From Podarcis raffonei (lineage: Eukaryota; Chordata; Lepidosauria; Squamata; Lacertidae): a stretch of DNA of 64,000 bases. Of this stretch, positions 23,821-35,671 are shown one piece after another (position 1 is the first letter of the stretch; each line of letters opens with the position of its first letter). The notes beneath the pieces are model-generated. The model saw nothing but the letters and a program-made list of their open reading frames with translations, made no database searches and was not told where the DNA came from. The stretch spans positions 106,723,851-106,787,850 of the forward strand of contig NC_070604.1 of NCBI RefSeq assembly GCF_027172205.1, written 5' to 3'. The position numbers and the translations under genes were made by a program.

Positions 23821-24550
23821 TGTTGTTAGTCGTTTAGTCGTGCCCGACTCTTCGTGATCCCATGGACCAGAGCACGCCAGGCACTCCTGTCTTCCACTGC
23901 CTCCCGCAGTTTAGTCAAACTCATGCTGGTAGCTTTGAGAACACTGTCCCACCATCTTGTCCTCTGTCGTCCCCTTCTCCTTGTGCCCTCCATCTTTCCC
24001 AACATCAGGGTCTTTTCCAGGGAGTCTTCTCTTCTCATGAGGTGGCCAAAGTATTGGAGCCTCAGCTTCAGGATCTGTCCTTCCAGTGAGCACTCAGGAC
24101 TGATTTCCTTCAGAATGGATAGGTTTGATCTTCTTGCAGTCCATGGGACTCTCAAGAGTCTCCTCCAGCACCATAATTCAAAAGCATCAATTCTTTGGTG
24201 ATCAGCCTTCTTTATGGTCCAGCTCTCTTGGGGGCCAGTGTGGTGTAGTGGTTAAGAGTGGTAGTCTCCTAATCTGGGGAACCGGGTTTGCGTCTCCGCT
24301 CCTCCACATGCAGCTGCTGGGTGACCTTGGGCCAGTCACACTTCTGTGAAGTCTCTCAGCCCCACTCACCTCACAGAGTGTTTGTTGTGGGGGAGGAAGG
24401 GAAAGGAGAATGTTAGTCGCTTTGAGACTCCTTAAAGGGAGTGAAAGGCGGGATATCAAATCCAAACTCTTCTCTCACTTCCATACATCACTACTGGGAA
24501 AACCATGGCTTTAACTATACGGACCTTTGTTGGCAAGGTGATGTCTTTGC
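23821..24550 (-). mobile_element. RTE-BovB LINE 3' end with a nested SINE
   Basis: BovB sequence at 23821-24223 and 24474-24550, interrupted by a SINE. A perfect 10-bp duplication TTGCATCTAT (23811-23820 and 24551-24560) flanks the whole, fixing the limits. The minus strand encodes ILKEISPECSLEGQILKLRL and RRRGRQRTRWWDSV. Inactive fragment. Confidence 0.9.
24224..24473 (+). mobile_element. tRNA-derived SINE, family B
   Basis: Head GTGTGGTGTAGTGGTTAAGA with A-box character, then a body with CACCTCACAGAGTGTTTGTTG and a tail AAATCCAAACTCTTC. Other copies lie at 48217 and 53096. Inserted in BovB with CTCTC on both sides. Confidence 0.85.
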
Positions 24551-24560
24551 TTGCATCTAT

Positions 24561-25284
24561 AGGCTGCATCTATAGGTGAGCTAACCTAATTTCTACTTTC
24601 CAAAACAGGGCAAGAACTGAAGCACAGCGCAGCATCCTGTTCTCACAGTGGCCAACAAGGTGGCAAAGAGGACCCAAGAACAAGGGCACCCTCTTCCCAC
24701 CCGGAGAACTTCTCTGAATTTTGTAATGCAGCTTTCTAGCGTTAGAGGGAAGTGAGCATAAATATCCATATATTAAAGAAAAGCACAAACAAAAATGCAT
24801 TTTACTTGGCACTGCTATTTTTCTAGAAAAAGAGTTCACCATAAACGCATCCCTTGTTCTTTTATAACGGCAATGGCCGCCTACCTGAGAGGTGTCAGAA
24901 GTAAGTTCTGGTGAGTTCTGGCTGAAAAAAGCCCTGATACCAGGTATACTTGCATACACAAAGCTATATGTTACAAAAATAATCTCACTAAAATGCTGGA
25001 GTTTTTAAAAAATCACAAACTGATGTGGAAATATGGAGAATTGAATTTAGGATTCGGAAAAATGAGAAAGCGAGAGAACTCAAATTTGACAGATTAACCC
25101 ATCCCTCCTGGCAGTGTCTGTCTTCGTGGTCTTATATAAACCTCCTTCACATCACCTGCTGCCTGACCCTTTTTCAACTGAAAATTTCAGGGACAGAAGC
25201 TGCTGCTATTGTTGGACAATTGGGAGTCTGAAATCCTTGTTGATTCAGTTCAAATCACTAGGTCAGGCATGTCCAAAGTCCTTT
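24561..25284. other. Nothing recognised
   Basis: Unique sequence without a supportable gene. Confidence 0.5.
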
Positions 25285-25731
25285 TGAAATATACTCAGAG
25301 TCGAGAGTGGATTTCATGCTCTTTATTCAGCTCATAGTGGTGAGGAGGAATGGCTAGTTCCCCCACAGTATCTGCTTTATATACATTATGTACACAATGG
25401 GCTGCATGTAATTGGCTAATTCCGGGATTCTCCTGTAGGCCAATCAGGTTGTGGATTCACTTCCGTCTGGAGCTGGATTGGATGGCTCCTGCGGACCAAT
25501 CAGACTGCTGCATTGTTCTAGGACCAACCAGACTGCTGCATTTTGGATCCTATTGTTCTAGGACCAATCAGACTGCTGCATTTTGGATCCTATTGTTCTA
25601 GGACCAATCAGACTGCTGCATTTTGGACCCTATTGTTCTAGGTCCAATCAGACTGCTGCATTTTGGACCCTATTGTTCTAGGTCCAATCAGATTGCTGCA
25701 TTTTGGATCCTATTCAACTCAGTACATAACA
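25285..25731 (-). mobile_element. Solo LTR, family X, with expanded CCAAT array
   Basis: 447 bp with TG/CA ends and a perfect 5-bp duplication CCTTT (25280-25284 and 25732-25736). On the minus strand it has CCAAT boxes (GATTGG), a TATATAAAGCAGAT box near 25375 and AATAAA near 25325, so the promoter reads leftwards. Five tandem 40-bp units, each with a CCAA motif, occupy 25512-25711. No internal genes adjoin. Other copies: 30178, 47617, 54733. Confidence 0.9.
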
Positions 25732-25736
25732 CCTTT

Positions 25737-26430
25737 TCAGGGCTTAATCGAGGCCGCTGGTCAATTTAATCAGGCCTCCGTGGCAGTATATGTCATTGGG
25801 TTAAATCGGAAAAATCGTGGTCGGCCCTCACGCATGCTCACTTCACCAAACTGTTTGGGCAGTCCTGCGCTAGGTGATCTGCCTTTTGATTACCCTTGCA
25901 ATGTCCTGTCCCAGACACAGACACTGCATGTGATTGGGCATTCCGTGCATGAAGGATATTAAAGACTACCAAGACAAGGGAAAACCAGTCTTAAAGGTTC
26001 TGTAAGCGTTTAAAATTCCACCAGGTGAAAAAATGCATTAGATTAACACTTTGCCCTGTGTTTTGCTTTCCTATGCATACTCTTGGACCCAACAGCTCGG
26101 GTGTTAAGTCTGTCTTGTCAAAGGTAGAGGCTATTTTTATGACACTGGGACATAAATGGAACTTTTGCATGAACACACTTGCGATTCCATCGCTACCCCT
26201 GCGTCAACAACTTTCAACCTCAAATATATCGCCTGGGGAATTCTCGCTAATGTAAACTTCCTTATGCAACCAAAGTCAGGTAAGAGTGACTGAATAAACA
26301 CAAGTCTGCCTTATTTAAGCCAAATGCATATAAAACAGCCTTTGCAGTGTATTAAAGGGGGGGGGGGGGAGCTCAGGGCATGTAAACTCTCTATTGTCCT
26401 GGAGACTGAATGTCTACCCTTGTACTGCAA
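25737..26430. other. Nothing recognised
   Basis: Unique sequence with a poly-G run near 26357-26368. Confidence 0.5.
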
Positions 26431-26700
26431 TAAAGGTAAAGGTAAAGGACCCCTGACAGTTAAGTCCACTCGCAGACGACTCTGGGGTTGTGGCGCTCAT
26501 CTCGCTTTACAGGCCGAGGGAGCTGGCGTTTGTCCGCAGACAGTTTTCCTGGGTCATGTGGCCAGCATGACTAAGCCACTTCTGGCGTATCGGAACACCG
26601 AAACCAGAGCAACGCACAGAAACGCCATTTGCCTTTCCGCCAGAGTGGTACCTATTTATCTACTTGCACTTTTTTGGCGTGCTTTTGAGCTGCTATTGTA
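26431..26700 (-). mobile_element. tRNA-derived SINE, family A, head missing
   Basis: Tail and body are present; the sequence leaves the family at about 26700, before the tRNA-like head. Confidence 0.85.
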
Positions 26701-26879
26701 CAGCAATAGGCAGTTCCATTCTTCATTTCAGGTGAAAGTAGATGTGATGTCACCAAAAAATGCAAAGGTACAGACACCCTGCAACGCTGGAGCAAATTGT
26801 CTTCTGCAAGGAACTGGTACCCGACGATGGAGCTTCTCGCTTGCAAAGGGAGCCAGAAAGCAGTGTGGGTGGTATATCT

Positions 26880-27560
26880 GGACTTGTGTTTGTTTGTTAA
26901 TAATGTAAGATTCACTTTATACCAACACACATAAGATATAAACACAAACAAGAACAAATGTAAGAATACAGGAAAAATCAGAAATGACAAAGGGGTCCAC
27001 GTATCTTGATTTGTCAGCAAAATTGGAAGATGTGAGGAGATGCCTTTTAGTAGAAACATCAAGAACATTTTTTGTGTGCTGTGAATATTCTAGCTGCTGC
27101 CAACAGCCATATTACCAATTCTTTAGATTGCAGTCTTTGAGTGTGACCATCCCATATATTTAGAAGCGAACACTGTTGGGTCATTTGTAACATAGCATAT
27201 AAGGTAGTGGATACCTTACATAAGACCAGATATTTGTGGGGGGCGGGGGCAGGGACATTGATAATCTTTGGCCAGTTCCTTGGCAAAATATCTGCACTTT
27301 GTGTTCATATCTTGAGTACTGCCAGGATCAGGAATCCCTTGGTCTGTGTGCTGGAACACCAAATAGTGAGGCATTTGGAATTGTACTGTAGAAGAAGTGA
27401 GGTTGATGCTCTTCCAAATCCCAGCATACAGCTACTCCTCAAGAATCCCGTTATTTCCTCCTGGTTTAGGCTGGCTAGAAATGCTGTCCAGGCTTGAATT
27501 TCGGGCTGAGCAACACTCCACCTAGTATTGAGCTCAAGCAATGGCTTTTTGCTCTTCAAC
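26880..27560 (-). mobile_element. Probable L1-like LINE remains (ORF2 C-terminus)
   Basis: The minus strand encodes, in pieces, LQSKELVIWLLAAARIFTAH, typical of the L1 ORF2 C-terminal region, and an A-rich 3' segment towards 26880. Frames are broken. Assignment to L1 rests on this short motif. Confidence 0.5.
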
Positions 27561-27989
27561 CCTAGTCTACAGCCATCATGACGGAAGGCAGGAGTGGGGA
27601 ACCCTTTTCAGCCTAAGGGTCACCTGAATCCCTTAACCAAAAGAATGCCCAGGGTCAGAGCCCACTCAAAGCACCAATAAATAGGACCAGCACCACATTC
27701 AGCACCAAGGAGAGCAACAGGTAACCACAGATGTTGCTACAAAGCCCAATGACAACTGTAGTGATTCTAATTCTCCTTCCTGTCAGCTGGAATGATCTTG
27801 CAGGGGCAGTGGCCTGATTTCTAGCCTCACATGCTAATGGCACTTCATGGGTGATGTGCCTGGTGCTGTCAGATCAAGCAGAGGTTCCTTGAAATGTGAG
27901 GGATCTTGATTGTTGGTAGATTCCTAGGGAATAGAACTGAGGCTCCATGGAGAGAACTCATTGGTCATGGGTAAAGGACCATGTCTCCT
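27561..27989. other. Nothing recognised
   Basis: Unique sequence without a supportable gene. Confidence 0.45.
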
Positions 27990-28413
27990 CTTGAGTACGT
28001 TTCCAAGCACAATTCAAAGTGTTGGTGCTGACCTTTAAAGCCCTAAACAGCCTCGGTCCAGTATACCTGAAGGAGTGTCTCCACCCCCATTGTTCTGCCC
28101 GGACACTGAGGTCCAACTCCGAGGGCCTTCTGGTGGTTCCCTCGCTGCGAGAAGCCAAGTTACAGGGAACCAGGCAGAGGGCCTTCTCGGTAGTGGCACC
28201 TGCCCTGTGGAACGCCCTCCCACCAGATGTCAAAGAGAAAAACAACTACCAGACTTTTAGAAGACATCTGAAGGCCGTCCTGTTTAGGGAAGCTTTTAAT
28301 GTTTAACAGGTTATTGTATTTTGGTGTTCTGTTGGAAGCTGCCCGGAGTGGCTGGGGAAACCCAGCCAGATGGGCGGGGTATAAATAATAAATTATTATG
28401 ATGATTATTATTG
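27990..28413 (+). mobile_element. L2-like LINE 3' end
   Basis: Encodes the C-terminus of a CR1/L2-group polyprotein on plus (FKALNSLGPVYLKE, FSVVAPALWNALPPDV, RRHLKAVLFREAF; frame 28019-28306), followed by a short 3' UTR (CCAGCCAGATGGGCGGGGTA) and an ATTATT tail. Five copies of this 3' end occur in the window. Confidence 0.85.
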
Positions 28414-28507
28414 AGGGGAAAGTGGTTAAGTTCTGAAACACTTCTACCCCAAATGGATCCAGAGGAGGCATTGTTTTCATTCCTCCTGCGTTTTTATTCT
28501 GATATAT

Positions 28508-28613
28508 GCCGTATTTTTCCGTCTATAAGACGCCCCCATGTATAAGACACCCCCTAATTTTTGACATTATTTTTAAGGGAAAAAACCTAGTCTTATACAT
28601 GGAAAAATACGGT
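28508..28613. mobile_element. Short palindromic MITE
   Basis: CCGTATTTTTCCGTCTATAA at the left mirrors TTATACATGGAAAAATACGG at the right, so almost the whole element can fold on itself. Related to 13748. Confidence 0.8.
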
Positions 28614-29579
28614 TGTTCTTTCATAAATGGGCTCCAAGAAGCAGCTTGTGAACATGGTCTTCTCCTTGTTGTTCCCCTTCCAAATACATGATCTAATCAC
28701 CAGAAAGCAGAGGAGAGAAGGAAAAGGAAGTGTCTGGATTCAGCCTCTTTGTTAGGGGATCATTTGTTAGCAGAGAATACACTGCTGATTGTTCAGGGAT
28801 GCATGTGCATTGCAGAACCCTCACCATGTGCCCACAGGTTCTTAACGGACCTCCCTTCTCCATCCCACACTAGCATACTTACCTACCTCACTCTTTGGCA
28901 TAAACATAACTCAGAACCATAGGTGTCACCTCGCGCCAAAGATTGTGGGTGCCCGCAACGAAGGGTTTCAACTTTGCCCATTGATTTCATAGGGGCCCAG
29001 CCCCACAAATATATTATTGTGGGTGCTGAAGCACCCATGGCCCCCTGGGTGTGGAAGCTTGCTTTTCTCCATAGCTTGCCCTTGCTGGGTCAAGACAAAT
29101 GCATCTTTCTGGTGGTCTTCTGATGTGACGTTGGTGAGTTTTCCACTCACAAGTTCAATTTTAGACAAAGGAATGTCAGTGGAAGGAGAATTTGTTGCCC
29201 AGTTAAACTTTGTGAGGACCTAAAACCGGATGAATTCTGTAAGGTTCCCCCCCCCCCCTTCTCAAAGGCAGAGTAATAAATTTATTTAACAGAGACTAAA
29301 TGCTGGTGAGAAAGCAACGAGCAGATCTTGGTACACAGCGTTTCCAACTGGAAATGAACTCTGCATGACAGCTTTATTTTATTTTCCTGGGAATTTAAGG
29401 CCCCTGATCTCCTGGATAATAAAATTCCTAATATTCTGAGTTTAATTGCAGATAAATCACAAGCCCTGCTCTTTTTTTGAAACAGACAAATATCTCTTTT
29501 TTTAAGCTATCCCTTCCAAGCATTTCCACTCAATTTTCCTCCGTTGGAGGATAGAGCTATATATGTCACATGACCTGTC
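28614..29579. other. Mostly unique sequence
   Basis: A segment at about 28920-29060 looks repeat-like but could not be placed. A C-run lies near 29247-29258. No gene seen. Confidence 0.4.
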
Positions 29580-29997
29580 CTATGTTGGGAAAGAGAGAAA
29601 TCTAGTTCAGTTCACATTTAAAGGGGCACTGCCCAAAACAATAGGAGAACTGAAACACAGTCATTCTTCTGCCTTTGCACTCGTACACATTTTACAATGA
29701 AGTTCTCCTACCAGTTTACAAAAATGCATATAACAGGGGGAAGGGTACGCAAAAATGAATATATTAGTGACATAACATAGAAATATAAATTGTATTCAGG
29801 AAATTTGCTTGCAAAAAATGTGCAGGTGACTCAAAACTGCTTACAAAAATGTGTTTATAGTAAGAGAAATTCACACTAAGCTGCTGATGAATTTCATGAG
29901 ATTTTTGATTTTTTTAAATTGCAAATTGCCAAAATGCAGGGAACTGAATTTAAGAGGGGAAAAATAAGAAATTGAGAAAACAGAAATGGACAGATCC
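29580..29997 (-). mobile_element. hAT-like non-autonomous element (TAGGG family)
   Basis: Reverse copy of the element at 33008 (ctagttcagttcacatttaa near the left end, gaaatggacagatcctt at the right). Confidence 0.55.
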
Positions 29998-30177
29998 TTC
30001 CTTCCCTCGTCTTCAGCCCCCTAAATTATCCAGCTGCATCAAGCGCAGTGAAGGACACTACCCTGTTGTCAGTAAAATGCATCTTCCAATCTAGTCATCT
30101 TCTGTTTGAGTGAGTACCATGGGCGTCACCTTCGCGGGACACTTTTCTCTGCTGGATGAGCATTAGAGAAACCATGC

Positions 30178-30491
30178 TGAAATATACTCAGAGTCGAGAG
30201 GGGATTTCATGCTCTTTATTCAGCTCATAGTGGTGAGGAGGGAATGAAAGTCCCCTCAAAGTATCTGCTTTATACACATTATTTACACAATGGGCTGCAC
30301 GTGATTGGCTAATTCCGGAATTCTCCTGTAGGCCAATCAGGTTGTGGATTCACTTCTATCTGGAGCTGGATTGGGTGGCTCCTGCCAACCAATCATACTG
30401 CTGCATTATTCTAGGACCAATCAGACTGCTGCAGTTTGGATACTATTCAGTTTGGATACTATTCAGTTTGGATACTACTCAGTACCTAACA
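30178..30491 (-). mobile_element. Solo LTR, family X, short form
   Basis: 314 bp, TG/CA ends, perfect 5-bp duplication CATGC (30173-30177 and 30492-30496). Only one full 40-bp CCAAT unit is present, followed by short 16-bp repeats of GTTTGGATACTATTCA. Confidence 0.9.
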
Positions 30492-30496
30492 CATGC

Positions 30497-31773
30497 ACAC
30501 ACTTAAATGTCACTTATCCAAGAGATTGCGCTAAAAACTGGACCTGGTAGGATTAATCTGAGCACATAGAGCTGAAAGAAGAAGTGGGAAAGAGCGTCTC
30601 TCTTCCAACTTCCTTCTTCAGCTCTATGTGTTTTCCCTTCAGCTTTATGCATTTTTTGAAGAAGGAAAAAGGCAACCAGCTGATACCAGCTGATGGTCAA
30701 GTGGGCAGCAGCGGGGGATGACAAAAGACCCTTCATAGGTACCAGGGGAATATCTCAAGGGTGCCATCATGTCCATGGGCCCCATGCTGGCAACTCCTGG
30801 ATTATGTATTTATATGCTGGAGGTACAAATGCACAGGTCTTGTGAGGAACTGGCTGTACATGTGAAGCCCCATCTAAAAGAAGAAGGAATCTCAAGGAGA
30901 GAGTTGTTGGCTTATGCTTCCAAAAAAAGGGAGCACAGCTCCAGGTTTGCCTCCACATTTGTTGCATTCCATTCTAACACGATTGCACATGTTCATAGGC
31001 AAAAGATACGAGTTGATAAATATGTTATTTGACCTACATATTTTGAGTACATAGGTACATTGATTTTATTTTTGTATTTAAAAAACCCCTCAGTTTGCAT
31101 GTTCACTTCCAAGGTACAAATTGGCAAGGGTTCAGCGATTTAAAGAAATCGAAACTCCCAGGCCTGGTATTTCAAGGACACGCTGTTCTCTGATACATGA
31201 TTTCAAGGGATGGATTTACGTGTACAGCCATTGTGTTTCTCTGAGTGGGGAGCCGTGTACATTGTTCACGATAGCACAGAACTTGTCAGGGGGAAGAAAT
31301 GACATGATTTTTGGGGGATGTTTGGGGCAATTCACAGGACTAAAATGCATGCTAATACGCATGGACGGAGCGAGTTGGAGAGACAATCATGTGACTACTG
31401 TTTTCAGTGTCGTTTCACTGTCCACTCGACCCAAGGCGTTTTGCCTCCTGAGGTGAAGGATAAAGATGGCACCTCTCCCAGTCTGTGTATAAAAACTGAC
31501 GAGTGAGCCAAATCTTTTTGTTGAGACAGCACCTTCCACTGCACTTGAAGGCAGCAAGCTAGCTGAGGGAGCGTAGGAAGCAAGGAGTTTCAGTGTGCTA
31601 GTTTGCCGTGTTCATAAGAAAATAGTAGCTAGTCGCCATTTATAGCCGTCTCCTCCGTGAATTTGTTTAATCTTCTTTAAAAGCCTTCGAAGGTTGAAGA
31701 TTGAGTTGTGCCATTCCATTTCTGCCCTCAGCAATTGTTACAGAAAGCGTGAATAGGTGGATAAAAGTAAGTA
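30497..31773. other. Nothing recognised
   Basis: Unique sequence. Open frames up to 111 codons (31121-31456, plus) have no recognisable domain or splice context. Confidence 0.45.
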
Positions 31774-32388
31774 CAGTGGTACTTTGAGTTATAGACGCTT
31801 CAGGTTACAGACACTTGAGGTTACTGACTCCGCTAACCCAGAAATAGTACCTCGGGTTAAGAACTTTACCTCAGGATGAGAACAGAAATCGTGCGGCGGC
31901 GGCGGCGCAGCAGCAGGAGGAGGCCCCATTAGTTAAAGTGGTAAAGGTAAAGGTAAAGGGACCCCTGACCATTAGGCCCAGTCGTGGCCGACTCTGGGGT
32001 TGCGGCGCTCATCTCGTTTTATTGGCCGAGGGAGCCGGCGTACAGCTTCCGGGTCATGTGGCCAGCATGACTAAGCAACTTCTGGTGAACCAGAGCAGTG
32101 CACGGAGATGCCGTTTACCTTCCCGCCAGAGTGGTACCTATTTATCTACTTGCACTTTGACGTGCTTTCGAACTGCTATGTTGGCAGGAGCAGGGAGCGA
32201 GCAACAGGAGCTCACCCCGTTGCGGGGATTCAAACCGCCGACCTTCTGATCAGCAAGCCCTAGGCTCTGTGGTTTAACCCACAGCGCCACCCGCATCCCC
32301 AGCTAAAGTGGTACCTCAGGTTAAGAACAGTTTCAGGTTAAGAACGGACCTCCAGAACGAATTAAGTTCTTGACCCGAGGTACCACTG
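31774..32388. mobile_element. Tigger/pogo-like MITE split by a SINE
   Basis: CAGTGGTACTTTGAG at the left and CGAGGTACCACTG at the right, with TA on both sides. Interrupted at about 31938 by a family A SINE. Confidence 0.85.
31938..32302 (-). mobile_element. tRNA-derived SINE, family A, nested in a MITE
   Basis: Full-length. The MITE sequence AGTTAAAGTGGTA / AGCTAAAGTGGTA occurs on both sides and acts as the target duplication. Confidence 0.85.
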
Positions 32389-33007
32389 TAAATATATTCA
32401 CGGAGGGGCATAGTGCTAATTTTGTACTCTTGGTTGGAAAAAAAAAGAATGCCAAGTTTCATTTGGTTAATTGACACGGCTTAGTTAGATCAATTCCCTC
32501 TAAATGCACAAGCTAGTTAGCAAAGCACTCAGATGTCCCCTAGCCTAAGCTGATCCCTTCCAAACAAACGGCAGCCCTCACACGAGATTTTGGATCAGTG
32601 CTGATGGGAACCACTGCTGCGTGGGAAACTCGAACACCCAGGCCCATGCGCCAGAGGGAACATCCAGTTTTGTTTGCTCCTGTGTGCAGATGACTTCAAA
32701 TTAGTCCAAGCTTCTTAGCCAATAGCTTAGTCACATCATTGACCCAAATGTTTTGAGATCGCTGGATGTAAAAGGGATTGGATGGAGATAAAAGAGGTAT
32801 AATCAGCATCTATTTATTCAAAGATTTCCCACTAGTATTGTTAACCTAAATTTTCCTTTTCTCTCCTCGCTCTCCCCGGCAGCTCTGTTTTGGGTGGTTT
32901 CTCGGAAATCTGTTGCATCAGCTGTCGCTTGAAACCAAATAACATGTTCACATGGCAGGTAAGCAAGAAAAGTCACCTCGTCCCTAGCCTTCTGTATAGC
33001 TTATAGC
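32389..33007. other. Nothing recognised
   Basis: Unique sequence without a supportable gene. Confidence 0.5.
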
Positions 33008-33353
33008 TAGGGGTGCGTGAATATGCCAATTTTTGCCTGTCGATTTCTCATTTTTCCAGCCTTAAATTCACAAATGTCCTCATAAAAAACCACCAGCATT
33101 TTAGTGCTCTTCTCTCCTCATATATGCAACTTAGTTTGCAAATTTGCCCACTGCACATTTTTCTGCATAGCTGGTTTCCCCACTTTGTGCATTTATCTAC
33201 ACATTGATTCGCTGGAGAATGGCATTGCAAAAATTGAGAGAAGTGTGAACGTCGAAGGACAGCTTGTGTTTCAGCTCTCATACCATTTCAGAAAAGGTGG
33301 CTGCAGTAAATTCATTTTTAGATGCAAACTGAATCAAATTTCCCCCATCCCTA
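33008..33353 (+). mobile_element. hAT-like non-autonomous element (TAGGG family), best copy
   Basis: 346 bp. Ends TAGGGGTG and CATCCCTA are inverted repeats. The flanks cttatagc (33000-33007) and tttatagc (33354-33361) form an 8-bp target duplication with one mismatch, characteristic of hAT. AT-rich, non-coding. Confidence 0.75.
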
Positions 33354-33648
33354 TTTATAGCAGGGGTGAGCCACAAGCTGTTACGGGGCTGCGTGTGGTC
33401 CTTGGCCTAATTTCACGTGGGTGAGGGAGCTTGGAGGAAGAGAAGTGGGGGAATGCAAGGATGGGGAGGAACCCAAAATGGATGGGGCAAAGGAGCAGGG
33501 AAGTCATCTGCAAGTGCCCAGTTAAGACCTTCAAGAAGAGCAACGAGTCTGTATCTCAGCTAGACAGGGAGAGAGAAAGGAGAGGAGAGGATGTCAGAAA
33601 GAAAAACAAAAGGGATGGTCTGTTCTGCTCCACTTTTCCTCTTCTTGT

Positions 33649-34095
33649 TGTTAGAATTCCTGCTCCATGATTGCAGTCATGGGATTGTTGTCTATCAAAT
33701 GACGGTGTATGTTTTGACTCCACAGAGTGGGAAGTGACAGAGACAGAATGTTTGTGTTACTGTGTTCCGTGAAGTGGGACTGTTGTCCTTTGTTTCTTTT
33801 CTCTTTGCTGTCTGATGCTAGTGAGAGAGGGAGCCATGTTGCAGTGCTCCGTGTGTGTTTATATGTAAATAAAGTAGATTAGCCAAAATGCTGAGTTGCT
33901 GAGGTCCGTTACGCAAGCTGTGCAAACTCTGCGGATCCTTAAGTGTGCCAGTGTCTGTTGGCATCAGCCGCTGTGATGTTTGGGCTGAAGAAAGCTTTTG
34001 AAGCTCCCGAACGATCGACCAGGAGGGAGAGAACATGCCAGTTGGGCATGTGTCTCTGCCAGAGTCCTACTCAAGTGTAGGACGAGCTCCTGACA
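33649..34095 (+). mobile_element. Solo LTR, family Y
   Basis: 447 bp from TGTTAGAATTCC to CTCCTGACA, with a perfect 5-bp duplication CTTGT (33644-33648 and 34096-34100). An AATAAA signal near 33870 gives plus orientation. No internal genes. Fossil. Confidence 0.85.
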
Positions 34096-34100
34096 CTTGT

Positions 34101-35008
34101 CACCGCTGGTATGTAGCTTGCAACAGATTATCTCCTGAGGGAATGTGGCTCCCTACTGCTGATTTATAGTTAAAGATGCAATTTCAACGCAAGGTGGGGT
34201 AACCTCAGGTCTAGGCCCTCCAATGTGGCCCTCCAAACCCTCCAATGTGGCCCTCCAAACCTCTCTGTCAGGCCCTTGGAGCTTTCTCCAGGCCACACAC
34301 CCCTGCTCCACACCCTCTTTGAGTGTTTTTGCCCAGTTGGAAATGGTCCTACAACTTCAGTAATGACTCTGTTAGACAGAGAGACGTGTGTGAATGTGGC
34401 TAGAAACCGGCCTATTATACAAGACAAAATTTGCATTTGTTGCTCCGCCCACATTTCCCCACTGGCCCTGCCCACCACTGATATGTGGCCCTCTAGAGGT
34501 TATCCAGAAAGGAATGTGGCACCCTGGCTAGAAAAAACACACATTCCCTAATTCTACTTTACCAGGAGGTTGTTCCCGGAAGTGGTTTACCTATCAATCC
34601 TTCTTCACAGGCACCTCGGGGAATTGCAGCTCTGGGATGGGAATAGGGGTCTCCTCATAACTCTCTTAACAAACTGCAACTCCTACGAGTCTTTGGGCGA
34701 AGCCATGACTGCATAAAGTGGTGCCGTAGCGCTTTAAGTGTATACTGTGAATTTGGCGTCCATGATACGCTCCTTGCTGGAACTGCTCTGAGAATGTCTA
34801 GCCTGACTTGCCAGGAAATTTACATAGATGCTCCCCCTCCAATAAGAGACTTAAAAAAAACCCCCGAGGGAACAGCAGCTGATATACCCTTTTCCCAGGT
34901 TTCCTATTCTGGCAGAAGCAGATACCTAGTATGCCCCTGGCGCTGATACCAATTGAGAGCCAGATTTTTGTGCCAGTGTTGTGACTGTTTCTGCCACTAA
35001 CACAGAAC
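34101..35008. other. Nothing recognised
   Basis: Includes a short direct repeat CCTCCAATGTGGCC (about 34218 and 34239). No gene seen. Confidence 0.45.
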
Positions 35009-35031
35009 TCTCTCTCCCTCCCTCCCTCCCT

Positions 35032-35083
<52 letters not shown>

Positions 35084-35095
35084 ATATATATACAG
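35009..35095. repeat. (CCCT)n(CT)n(TA)n microsatellite
   Basis: Pyrimidine tract of CCCT units, then CT units, then ATATAT. Confidence 0.95.
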
Positions 35096-35671
35096 GTATA
35101 CATATTCAGGTATTAAAGCAACTCAGATGCTCAATAAACAAGGCAGATCTGGATGAACTGATGCTTGCCATTGTTCATGTTATGTCATAATCCAGATTTC
35201 TGTCATGTCAGTTTCGGTGAAACTACATCTGGGTTTTGACGATCCATGATCCCAGGGGCATACATAACTGCAGAAGAAGATAAAATCCAAAACACCCAAT
35301 GAAAAACACACACGAAATACAAACAAGGGCATGTTTAATGGAATTGTGTTCCCCACATCCCTTTGACTGAAGACATCAGAGTTGGAACAAAATTCTTATT
35401 ATTTTGGAGCTAGGGGGTGGACACAGAGCTATTGCAGAGAGAGTGTAAACAGATCCTTATAAGAGCGATTTGCATTATATATATATAGCCCACTAAACAT
35501 AATAGGTTTCTAGAAGTAGGAATACCTCAAGGAACCATAATGGGAAAATACATTCATATGTTTGTCAGTTCTTTGGGGTTTTCCCAGTTATAAATACTGT
35601 TAAATTTAGTGGGATTATAAAGCGGGAGGGAGCAAGGTGCAAATCCGGCAATTTACTATTTAGCGTAATAG

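Noticed and set aside
31121-31456. 111-codon plus frame in unique sequence
   Set aside because: No recognisable domain, no splice or promoter context; length is within chance for this composition.
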